From: Eutreptiella sp. 'Long Island Sound 2002'
Taxonomy: Eukaryota; Euglenozoa; Euglenophyceae; Eutreptiales; Eutreptiaceae
DNA length: 64,000 nucleotides
Assembly: GCA_964036045.1 (NCBI GenBank)
Contig: OZ038381.1
Location: forward strand, 68,448,242 to 68,512,241
Direction: 5' to 3'
The translations under genes were made by a program, and so were the position numbers. The notes beneath the pieces were generated by a model. That model was not told the DNA's origin and ran no database searches. It was given only the letters and a program-made list of their open reading frames with translations. Position 1 is the stretch's first letter. The number at the start of each line of letters is the position of its first letter. This document shows, one piece after another, positions 1 to 9,700 of this stretch.

Positions 1-110
1 GGACTCTCACATAGGGTGGCCAGACTCGACCTCACGCTGCACTGCTCTGCAAAGGTATTCACCACCCCTCTGCATTCTGCAATCATTGTTTTGCATGTGT
101 TTACATCCCT

Positions 111-236
111 CCGCAACCCTTTTTAACGTAACTATTTGACAGCCCACACAAGTGCAACCCGCTGCAACCTTCTAAAACCCTTTATAAACCCTTTGCAACC
201 CTGTGCAATCTTCTACAACACTATGCAACCCTGTAC
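111..236 (+). repeat. Degenerate GCAACCCT-type low-complexity repeat
   Basis: Variants of a GCAACCCT or GCAACCTT word recur at irregular spacing: GCAACCCTTTTTAAC, GCAACCCGCTGCAACC, AAACCCTTTATAAACCC, GCAACCCTGTGCAA, GCAACCCTGTACAG. A single further copy (GCAACCCTCC) occurs near 785. The period is irregular, so this is either an old decayed short tandem repeat or simple compositional bias. It is unrelated to the 48-bp satellite. Confidence 0.45.
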
Positions 237-275
237 AGAGCCACCCTTGTCGCACCATGGTGACCAGTCCAGCAC

Positions 276-296
276 GGGGGGCGGGGGGGGGGGGGG
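276..296 (+). repeat. Poly-G tract (G6-C-G14)
   Basis: A run of six G, one C, then fourteen G (283-296). Such a tract can form a G-quadruplex and is a common site of sequencing and replication length error, so the exact count should be treated with caution. Confidence 0.9.
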
Positions 297-411
297 ATGG
301 CTGTCAGCCATTTCAACGGCAGGTGGAGGAATATTTGCAGTGGGGGGTGGTTTGAGATCCCCTTCATCACGATTGGAGGTGTCCTGAGTCAGAATGCGAT
401 TTTCTGTGCAG

Positions 412-547
412 TAAAACGCTGTCAAAGCTCAACCTACAGAAATACAACGACTACTTGGATATGCCTGAAAGGCCACTACTCTTCAAACAGAAGGAGGACA
501 CCTTTGCGTGCTGTCTGTTTTCATGTTTTTTTCAACGCAATATGATT
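412..547 (+). other. Exon-like open stretch, unidentified (possible exon remnant)
   Basis: In the frame whose codons start at 413 the translation includes LNLQKYNDYLDMPERP followed by LLFKQKEDTF. It is hydrophilic and mixed in composition, unlike the rest of the flank. It is preceded at 400-411 by TTTTCTGTGCAG, a plausible splice acceptor. The frame stays open to about 850 and opens upstream after a stop at 353-355. After roughly residue 36 the translation becomes cysteine- and phenylalanine-rich and unconvincing. No clear GT splice donor (GTRAG) was seen at the end of the good part. I do not recognise the family. It could be one exon of a larger gene, a decayed exon, or chance. Confidence 0.2.
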
Positions 548-991
548 TGCTGGAGCACAGGGCTCGTCTTGGGGTCTCCAAATTGGAGAGCTGTGGTAAT
601 GGGGCAGAGAGTACTGGCTTGGCTGCATGAAAAATTTTTATCGGAGAGAAACATACGACAGCGTGGTGCATGTATGAAATCAGTTTTGGGTGAATTGAAA
701 GCCTCGTGTGTCCATGAGCACTCACCTCAGGCGCCAAACAGGCCTATTTGGGCCAAGTCACGGATATGCTTTTATTGCTCGCATGCAACCCTCCAACATT
801 TTGTGTACAATATGTTTTGTATGTACAATATGTATGTTAAAATGTGTGTGTGAGCATATTCCTTCCTTGCTAGTTCGATTTAGGAAGGTTGGACGGATTT
901 TGAGAAGCCCCAACAATACCAATGGTGAAAATGGCCAACGATACATTACTGTAGTTTGTCAAATGGATGTTGTGCGTTTGCCTCTCTGGAG
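548..991. other. Non-satellite flank, nothing recognised
   Basis: No gene, RNA or mobile element could be supported here. The only visible local structure is a 12-bp word, TGTACAATATGT, present twice 18 bp apart (804-815 and 822-833), followed by a short GT-rich stretch around 840-853. Confidence 0.5.
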
Positions 992-1043
992 GTCAGAGTT
1001 TTCATGGGTATAAAATGTATACAATGTCAGAGTTTTCATGGGT
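992..1043 (+). repeat. 18-bp direct repeat (34-bp period, 1.5 copies)
   Basis: GTCAGAGTTTTCATGGGT occurs at 992-1009 and again, identically, at 1026-1043. The 34-bp offset suggests a small local tandem duplication that is incomplete in the second copy. The interval between the copies reads ATAAAATGTATACAAT. No function is implied. Confidence 0.85.
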
Positions 1044-1172
1044 TCCGGCAACAAAGGTGCATGCAGTGCGCACACTGTTGGTTGGTTGCACGGGCATAAT
1101 TAAAGGTTGCACAGGCGAGGGTGCGTCGGATAGCCTGATCACATTATTTGCAAGGTTTGCACCCTCATCCAC

Positions 1173-1237
1173 GGGGGGGCGGCCGGGCCCGGTCCTTGTA
1201 TGCGACACCCCCCAGCCCCCCCCCCCCCCCCCCCGGG
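1173..1237 (+). repeat. GC-rich segment with G7 and C19 homopolymers
   Basis: A G7 run (1173-1179) is followed by GGCCGGGCCCGG, then C6 (1208-1213), AG, and a C19 run (1216-1234). The segment is strongly foldable, with G runs able to pair with the downstream C runs. Homopolymer lengths this long are likely to be assembly- or read-error-prone. Confidence 0.85.
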
Positions 1238-1317
1238 TTTTGAAAGATAGTGGGTTGGGGATGGCGCCAACGGCGCCCCCTTTTGTTTAATGTATGCTTC
1301 CTTTTCATCAAACCATC

Positions 1318-1432
1318 AATGCTTTTGAGCGCCAGATATCATAAGACGAGGCGCTATACAAATGTCGTTTGTTGCGAGGTGCTTTAAGCGGAGATGAGCA
1401 AGATGGGCCGCTACACAAATGTCGTTTGTTGC
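1318..1432 (+). repeat. Two degenerate copies of a ~57-bp element, SINE/LINE-tail-like
   Basis: Copy 1 ends with CTATACAAATGTCGTTTG (from 1354) and copy 2 with CTACACAAATGTCGTTTG (from 1411), an offset of 57 bp. Upstream of each copy is a related TGCTTT..AGCG..AGAT..AAGA segment (near 1320 and 1380). The combination of a short GCTTT-AGCG stretch, a GCGCTATA-CAAAT motif and a GTTTGTTG ending recalls the 3' tails of vertebrate and invertebrate SINEs and L2-like LINEs. That resemblance is from memory and unverified. No A-box or B-box head is visible upstream, so at most a truncated tail is present. Confidence 0.45.
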
Positions 1433-1530
1433 TAAGTGAAGATCCTGCATTCGGAGCGAAACCCCGGCCCGAGTGTAGCGCCTATTTCTTTCTGGGGCGA
1501 ACACATTCGTTCAAACTTTCTTTCTCCTTC
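1433..1530. other. Flank immediately before the array, nothing recognised
   Basis: About 100 bp with no feature seen. It ends in a pyrimidine-rich stretch (TTTCTTTCTCCTTC) that directly abuts the first satellite unit at 1531. There is no target-site duplication or inverted repeat that would suggest insertion by a transposable element. Confidence 0.5.
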
Positions 1531-1722
1531 CCACGCTTTGTTGCATGGCCCCTCGAGTTGGGGTTAGGGACTCACAATCCACGCTTTCTTGCGTGGCCCC
1601 TCCAGTTGGGGTTAGGGACTCACAATCCACGCTTTGTTGCATGGCCCCCCGAGTTGGGGTTAGGGACTCACAATCCACGCTTTTTTGCGTGGCTCCTCGA
1701 GTTGGGGTTAGGGACTCACAAT

Positions 1723-1768
1723 CCACGCTTCGGTGTGGCCCCTCGAGTTGGGGTTAGGGACCCACAAT
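1723..1768 (+). repeat. Representative 46-bp short unit with TTCG loop
   Basis: Bases 1723-1738 read CCACGC, TTCG, GTGTGG. The stem still pairs (one G-T wobble) and the loop shrinks from six to four bases, giving the sequence C(TTCG)G. The next unit begins at 1769, so this unit is 46 bp. Short units of this type recur every few to fifteen or so units across the array, for example near 2925, 3305, 3543, 4259, 4545, 9984, 13757, 26137, 43536, 50563 and 57400. Each shifts any reading frame by two bases. Confidence 0.95.
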
Positions 1769-1816
1769 CCACGCTTTTTTGCGTGGCCCCTCGAGTTGGG
1801 GTTAGGGACTCACAAT
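1769..1816 (+). repeat. Representative canonical 48-bp unit with hairpin
   Basis: Bases 1769-1786 read CCACGC, T6, GCGTGG. The two arms are exact reverse complements, giving a 6-bp stem with a 6-nt loop. Immediately after, CCCC-TCGAGTT-GGGG offers a second 4-bp stem that contains the XhoI palindrome. The next unit starts at 1817, confirming the 48-bp period. Confidence 0.95.
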
Positions 1817-3112
1817 CCACGCTTTTTTGCCTGGCCCCTCGAGTTGGGGTTAGGGATTCACAATCCACGCTTCGGTGTGGCCCCTCGAGTTGTGGTTAGG
1901 GACTCACAATCCACGCTTTGGTATGTGGCCCCTCGAGTTGGGGTTAGGGACTCACAATCCACGCTTTTTTGCGTGGCCCCTCGATTTGGGGTTAGGGACT
2001 CACAATCCACGCTTCTTTGTGTGGCCCCTCGAGTTGGGGTTAGGGACTCACAATCCACGCTTTGTTGCGTGGCCCCTCGAGTTGGGGTTAGGGACTCACA
2101 ATCCACGCTTTGTTACGTGGCCCCTCGAGTTGGGGTTAGGGACTCACAATCCACGCTTTGTTACGTGGCCCCTCGAGTTGGGGTTAGGGACTCACAATCC
2201 ACGCTTTTTTGCGTGGCCCCTCGAGTTGGGGTTAGGGACTCACGATCCACGCTTTTTTGCGTGGCCCCTCGAGTTGGGGTTAGGGACTCACAATCCACGC
2301 TTTTTTGCGTGGCCCCTCGATTTGGTGTTAGGGACTCACAATCCACGCTTTTTTGCGTGGCTCCTGGAGTTGGGGTTAGGGACTCACAATCCACGCTTCA
2401 GTGTGGCCCCTCGAGTTGGGGTTAGGGACCCACAATCCACGCTTTTTTGCGTGGCCCCTCGAGTTGGGGTTAGGGACTCACAATCCACACTTTTTTGCGT
2501 GGCCCCTCGAGTTGGGGTTAGGGATTCACAATCCACTCTTTGGTGTGGCCCCTCGAGTTGGGGTTAGGGACTCACAATCCACGCTTTGGTACGTGGCCCC
2601 TCGAGTTGGGGTTAGGGACTCACAATCCACGCTTTTTTGCATGGCCCCTCGAGTTGGGGTTAGGGACTCACAATCCACGCTTTTTTGCGTGGCCCCTCGA
2701 TTTGGGGTTAGGGACTCACAATCCACGCTTTTTTGCGTCGCCCCTCGAGTTGGGGTTAGGGACTCACAATCCACGCTTTTTTGCGTGGCCTCTCGAGTTG
2801 GGGTTAGGGACTCACAATCCACGCTTTGGTGTGTGGCCCCTCGAGTTGGGGTTAGGGACTCACAATCCACGCTTTGTTGCGTGGCCCCTCGAGTTGGGGT
2901 TAGGGATTCACAATCCACGCTTCGGTGTGGCCCCTCGAGTTGGGGTTAGGGACTCACAATCCACGCTTTGGTACGTGGCCCCTCGAGTTGGGGTTAGGGA
3001 CTCACAATCCACGCTTTTTTGCGTGGCCCCTCGAGTTGGGGTTAGGGACTCACAATCCACGCTTCGGTGTGGCCCCTGGATTTGGGGTTAGGGACTCACA
3101 ATCCACGCTTTG

Positions 3113-5165
3113 TTACGTGGCCCCTCGAGTTGGGGTTAGGGACGCACAATCCACGCTTTTTTGCGTGGCCCCTCGAGTTGGGGTTAGGGACTCACAATCC
3201 ACGCTTTTTTGCGTGGCCCCTCGAGTTGGGGTTAGGGACTCACAATCCACGCTTTTTTGCGTGGCCCCTCGAGTTGGGGTTAGGGATTCACAATCCACGC
3301 TTCGGTGTGGCCCCTCCAGTTGGGGTTAGGGACTCACAATCCACGCTTTGGTACGTGGCCCCTCGAGTTGGGGTTAGGGACTCACAATCCACGCTTTTTT
3401 GCGTGGCCCCTCGAGTTGGGGTTAGGGACTCCAAATCCACGCTTTTTTGCGTGGCCCCTCGAGTTGGGGTTAGGGACTCACAATCCACGCTTTTTTGCGT
3501 GGCCCCTCGAGTTGGGGTTAGGGACTCACAATCCACGCTTCGGTGTGGCCCCTCGAGTTGGGGTTGGGGACTCACAATCCACGCTTTTTTGCGTGGCCCC
3601 TCGAGTTGGGGTTAGGGACTCACAATCCACGCTTTTTTGCGTGGCCCCTCGAGTTGGGGTTAGGGACTCACAATCCACGCTTTGTTACGTGGCCCCTCGA
3701 GTTGGGGTTAGGGACGCACAATCCACGCTTTTTTGCGTGGCCCCTCGAGTTGGGGTTAGGGACTCACAATCCACGCTTTTTTGCGTGGCCCCTCGAGTTG
3801 GGGTTAGGGACTCACAATCCACGCTTTTTTGCGCGGCCCCTCGATTTGGGGTTAGGGACTCACAATCCACGCTTTTTTGCGTGGCCCCTCGAGTTGGGGT
3901 TAGGGACTCACAATCCACGCTTTTTTGCGTGGCCTCTCGAGTTGGGGTTAGGGACTCACAATCCACGCTTTTTTACGTGGCCCCTCGAGTTGGGGTTAGG
4001 GACTCACAATCCACGCTTTTTTGCGTGGCCCCTCGAGTTGGGGTTAGGGATTCACAATCCACGCTTCGGTGTGGCCCCTCGAGTTGGGGTTAGGGACTCA
4101 CAATCCACGCTTTTTTGCGTGGCCCCTCGAGTTGGGGTTAGGGACTCACAATCCACGCTTTGTTACGTGGCCCCTCGAGTTGGGGTTAGGGACGCACAAT
4201 CCACGCTTTTTTGCGTGGCCCCTCGAGTTGGGGTTAGGGACTCACAATCCACGCTTCGGTGTGGCCCCTCGAGTTGGGGTTAGGGACTCACAATCCACGC
4301 TTTTTTGCGTGGCCCCTCGAGTTGGGGTTAGGGACTCACAATCCACGCTTTGTTACGTGGCCCCTCGAGTTGGGGTTAGGGACGCACAATCCACGCTTTT
4401 TTGCGTGGCCCCTCGAGTTGGGGTTAGGGACTCACAATCCACGCTTTTTTGCGTGGCCCCTCGAGTTGGGGTTAGGGACTCACAATCCACGCTTTTTTGC
4501 GTGGCCCCTCGAGTTGGGGTTAGGGATTCACAATCCACGCTTCGGTGTGGCCCCTCGAGTTGGGGTTAGGGACTCACAATCCACGCTTTGGTACGTGGCC
4601 CCTCGAGTTGGGGTTAGGGACTCACAATCCACGCTTTTTTGCGTGGCCCCTCGAGCCTGGGTTAGGGACTCCCAATCCACGCTTTTTTGCGTGGCCCCTC
4701 GAGTTGGGGTTAGGGACTCACAATCCACGCTTTTTTGCGTGGCCCCTCGAGTTGGTGTTAGGGACTCACAATCCACGCTTCGGTGTGGCCCCTCGAGTTG
4801 GGGTTGGGGACTCACAATCCACGCTTTTTTGCGTGGCCCCTCGAGTTGGGGTTAGGGACTCACAATCCACGCTTTTTTGCGTGGCCCCTCGAGTTGGGGT
4901 TAGGGACTCACAATCCACGCTTTGTTACGTGGCCCCTCGAGTTGGGGTTAGGTACGCACAATCCACGCTTTTTTGCGTGGCCCCTCGAGTTGGGGTTAGG
5001 GACTCACAATCCACGCTTTTTTGCGTGGCCCCTCGAGTTGGGGTTAGGGACTCACAATCCACGCTTTTTTGCGCGGCCCCTCGATTTGGGGTTAGGGACT
5101 CACAATCCACGCTTTTTTGCGTCACCCCTCGAGTTGGGGTTAGGGACTCACAATCCACGCTTCGG
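3113..5165 (+). repeat. 1240-bp segmental duplication in the array
   Basis: The unit order and private variants of about 3113-3925 recur at about 4353-5165, an offset of 1240 bp. That equals 26 units of which 4 are the 46-bp type. Shared markers include the GCGCGGCCCCTCGATTTGG unit (near 3835 and 5073) and the GGTTGGGG unit after a short unit (near 3565 and 4805). A 190-bp block (four units, one short) is also duplicated inside it, at about 4069 and 4259. Confidence 0.7.
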
Positions 5166-6759
5166 TGTGGCCTCTCGAGTTGGGGTTAGGGACTCACAAT
5201 CCACGCTTTGGTACGTGGCCCCTCGAGTTGGGGTTAGGGACTCACAATCCACGCTTTTTTGCGTGGCCCCTCGAGTTGGGGTTAGGGATTCACAATCCAC
5301 GCTTCGGTGTGGCCCCTCGAGTTGGGGTTAGGGACTCACAATGCACGCTTAGGTACGTGGCCCCTCGAGTTGGGGTTAGGGACTCACAATCCACGCTTTT
5401 TTGCCTGGCCCCTCGAGTTGGGGTTAGGGACTCACAATCCACGCTTTGGTACGTGGCCCCTCGAGTTGGGGTTAGGGACTCACAATCCACGCTTTTTTGC
5501 GTGGCCCCTCGAGTTGGGGTTAGCGATTCACCATCCACGCTTTGTTACGTGGCCCCTCGAGTTGGGGTTAGGGACGCACAATCCACGCTTTTTTGCGTGG
5601 CCCCTCGAGTTGGGGTTAGGGACTCACAATCCACGCTTTTTTGCGTGGCCCCTCGAGTTGGGGTTAGGGACTCACAATCCACGCTTTTTTGCGTGGCCCC
5701 TCGAGTTGGGGTTAGGGATTCACAATCCACGCTTCGGTGTGGCCCCTCGAGTTGGGGTTAGGGACTCACAACTCACGCTTTTGTACGTGGCCCCTCGAGT
5801 TGGGGTTAGGGACTCACAATCCACGCTTTTTTGCGTGGCCCCTCGAGTTGGGGTTAGGGACTCACAATCCACGCTTTTTTGCGTGGCCCCTCGAGTTGGG
5901 GTTAGGGACTCACAATCCACGCTTTTTTGCCTGGCCCCTCGAGTTGGGGTTAGGGACTCACAATCCACGCTTCGGTGTGGCCCCTCGAGTTGGGGTTGGG
6001 GACTCACAATCCACGCTTTTTTGCGTGGCCCCTCGAGTTGGGGTTAGGGACTCACAATCCACGCTTTTTTGCGTGGCCCCTCGAGTTGGGGTTAGGGACT
6101 CACAATCCACGCTTTGTTACGTGGCCCCTCGAGTTGGGGTTAGGGACTCACAATCCACGCTTTTTTGCGTGGCCCCTCGAGTTGGGGTTAGGGACTCACA
6201 ATCCACGCTATTTTGCGTGGCCTCTCGAGTTGGGGTTAGGGACTCACAATCCACGCTTTGTTGTCTGGCCCCTCGAGTTGGGGTTAGGGACTCACAATCC
6301 ACGCTTTTTTGCGTGGCCTCTGGAGTTGGGGTTAGGGACTCACAATCCAAGCTTTGTTGTGTGGCCCCTCGAGTTGGGGTTAGGGACTCACAATCCACGC
6401 TTTTTTGCATGGCCCCTCGAGTTGGGGTTAGGGACTCACAATCCACGCTTTTTTGCGTGGCCCCTCGAGTTGGGGTTAGGGACTCACAATCCACGCTTTG
6501 TTACGTGGCCCCTCGAGTTGGGGTTAGGGGCGCACAATCCACGCTTTTTTGCGTGGCCCCTCGAGTTGGGGTTAGGGACTCACAATCCACGCTTTTTTGC
6601 GTGGCCCCTCGAGTTGGGGTTAGGGACTCACAATCCACGCTTTTTTGCGCCGCCCCTCGAGTTGGGGTTAGGGATTCACAATCCACGCTTCGGTGTGGCC
6701 CCTCGAGTTGGGGTTAGGGACTCACAATCCACGCTTTGGTACGTGGCCCCTCGAGTTGG

Positions 6760-9700
6760 GGTTAGGGACTCACAATCCACGCTTTTTTGCGTGGCCCCTC
6801 GAGTTGGGGTTAGGGACTCCCAATCCATGCTTTTTTGCGTGGCCCCTCGAGTTGGGGTTAGGGACTCACAATCCACGCTTTGTTGCGTGGCCCCTCGAGT
6901 TGGGGTTAGGGACTCACAATCCACGCTTTGTTACGTGGCCCCTCGAGTTGGGGTTAGGGACTCACAATCCACGCTTTTTTGCATGGCCCCTCGAGTTGGG
7001 GTTAGGGACTCACAATCCACGCTTTTTTGCGTGGCCCCTCGAGTTGGGGTTAGGGACTCACAATCCACGCTTTGTTACGTGGCCCCTCGAGTTGGGGTTA
7101 GGGACGCACAATCCACGCTTTTTTGCGTGGCCCCTCGAGTTGGGGTTAGGGACTCACAATCCACGCTTTTTTCTGTGGCCCCTCGAGTTGCGGTTAGGGA
7201 CTCACAATCCACGCTTTGTTGCGTGGCCCCTCGAGTTGGGGTTAGGGACTCACAATCCACGCTTTGTTACGTGGCCCCTCGAGTTGGGGTTAGGGACTCA
7301 CAATCCACGCTTTTTTGCGTGGCCCCTCGAGTTGGGGTTAGGGACTCACAATCCACGCTTTTTTGCGTGGCCCCTCGAGTTGGGGTTAGGGACTCACAAT
7401 CCACTCTTCGGTGTGGCCCCTCGAGTTGGGGTTAGGGACTCACAATCCACGCTTTGTTACGTGGCCCCTCGAGTTGGGGTTAGGGACTCACAATCCACGC
7501 TTCGGTGTGGCCCCTCGATTTGGGGTTAGGGACTCACAATCCACGCTTTTTTGCGTGGCCCCTCGAGTTGGGGTTAGGGACTCACAATCCACGCTTTGTT
7601 ACGTGGCCCCTCGAGTTGGGGTTAGGGACTCACAATCCACGATTTTTTGCATGGCCTCTCGAGTTGGGGTTAGGGACTCACAATCCACGCTTTTTTGCGT
7701 GGCCCCTCGAGTTGGGGTTAGGGACTCACAATCCACGCTTTGTTGCGTGGCCCCTCGAGTTGGGGTTAGGGACTCACAATCCACGCTTTGTTACGTGGCC
7801 CCTCGAGTTGGGGTTAGGGACTCACAATCCACGCTTTTTTGCGTGGCCCCTCGAGTTGGGGTTAGGGACTCACAATCCACGCTTTTTTGCGTGGCCCCTC
7901 GAGTTGGGGTTGGGGACTCACAATCCACGCTTTTTTGCGTGGCCCCTCGAGTTGGGGTTAGGGACTCACAATCCACGCTTTTTTGCATGGCCCCTCGAGT
8001 TGGGGTTAGGGACTCACAATCCACGCTTTTTTGTGTGGCCCCTCGAGTTGGGGTTAGGGACTCACAATCCACGCTTCGGAGTGGCCCCTCGAGTTGGGGT
8101 TAGGGACTCACAATCCACGCTTTGTTACGTGGCCCCTCGAGTTGGGGTTAGGGACTCACAATCCACGCTTTGTTGCGTGGCCCCTCGAGTTGGGGTTAGG
8201 GACTCACAATCCACCGTTTGTTACGTGGCCCCTCGAGTTGGGGTTAGGGACTCACAATCCACGCTTTTTTGCGTGGCCTCTCGAGTTGGGGTTAGGGACT
8301 CACAATCCACGCTTTGTTGTGTGGCCCCTCGAGTTGGGGTTAGGGACTCACAATCCACGCTTTTTTGCATGGCCCCCGAGTTGGGGTTAGGGACTCACAA
8401 TCCACGTTTTTTTGCGTGGCCCCTCGAGTTGGGGTTAGGGACTCACAATCCACGCTTTTTTGCGTGGCCTCTCGAGTTGGGGTTAGGGACTCACAATCCA
8501 CGCTTCGTTGTGTGGCCCCTCGAGTTGGGGTTAGGGACTCACAATCCACGCTTTTTTGCATGGCCCCCGAGTTGGGGTTAGGGACTCACAATCCACGCTT
8601 TGTTGCGTGGCCCCTCGAGTTGGGGTTAGGGACTCACAATCCACGCTTTGTTGCGTGGCCCCTCGAGTTGGGGTTAGGGACTCACAATCCACGCTTTTTT
8701 GCGTGGCCCCTCGAGTTGGGGTTAGGGACTCACAATCCACGCTTTTTTGCGTGGCCCCTCCAGTTGGGGTTAGGGACTCACAATCCACGCTTTTTTGCGT
8801 GGCCCCTCGAGTTGGGGTTAGGGATTCACAATCCACGCTTCGGTGTGGCCCCTCGAGTTGGGGTTAGGGACTCACAATCCACGCTTTGGTACGTGGCCCC
8901 TCGAGTTGGGGTTAGGGACTCACAATCCACGCTTTGTTGCGTGGCCCCTCGAGTTGGGGTTAGGGACTCACAATCCACGGTTTTTTGCGTGGCCCCTCGA
9001 GTTGGGGTTAGGGACTCACAATCCACGCTTCGGTGTGGCCCCTCGAGTTGGGGTTAGGGACTCACAATCCACGCTTTTTTGCGCGGCCTCTCGAGTTGGG
9101 GTTAGGGACTCACAATCCACGCTTTTTTGCATGGCCCCCGAGTTGGGGTTAGGGACTCACAATCCATGCTTTGTTACGTGGCCCCTCCAGTTGGGGTTAG
9201 GGACTCACAATCCACGCTTTTTTGCGTGGCCCCTCGAGTTGGGGTTAGGGATTCACAATCCACGCTTCGGTGTGGCCCCTCGAGTTGGGGTTAGGGACTC
9301 ACAATCGACGCTTTGGTACGTGGCCCCTCGAGTTGGGGTTAGCGACTCACAATCCACGCTTCGGTGTGGCCCCTCGAGTTGGGGTTAGGGACTCACAATC
9401 CACGCTTTTTTGCGTGGCCCCTCGAGTTGGGGTTAGGGACTCACAATCCACGCTTTGTTACGTGGCCCCTCGAGTTGGGGTTAGGGACGCACAATCCACG
9501 CTTTTTTGCGTGGCCCCTCGAGTTGGGGTTAGGGACTCACAATCCACGCTTTTTTGCATGGCCCCTCGAGTTGGGGTTAGGGACTCACAATCCACGCTTT
9601 TTTGCGTGGCCCCTCGGGTTGGGGTTAGGGACTCACAATCCACGCTTTTTTGCGTGGCCCCTCGAGTTGGGGTTAGGGACTCACAATCCACGCTTTTTTG

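Larger units (their letters stand above)
1..411. other. Non-satellite flank, no gene recognised
   Basis: This stretch has no recognisable gene, RNA or mobile-element coding sequence. Short open frames exist on both strands, but their translations are low-complexity (glycine or proline runs from the G tract) and look non-coding. It holds the GCAACCCT-rich low-complexity segment and the G14 tract listed separately. Its right edge reads TTTTCTGTGCAG, which resembles a 3' splice acceptor and lies directly before the exon-like stretch at 412. Confidence 0.6.

Noticed and set aside
995-1025. TATAAAA at about 1009-1015 as a promoter
   Set aside because: A lone TATA-like word inside a small tandem duplication, with no gene downstream other than the satellite.
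136-1290. Short open frames in the flank (62-107 codons on both strands)
   Set aside because: They overlap one another on both strands, include homopolymer-derived glycine or proline runs, and show no recognisable domain. Only the stretch at 412-547 was kept, as a low-confidence candidate.
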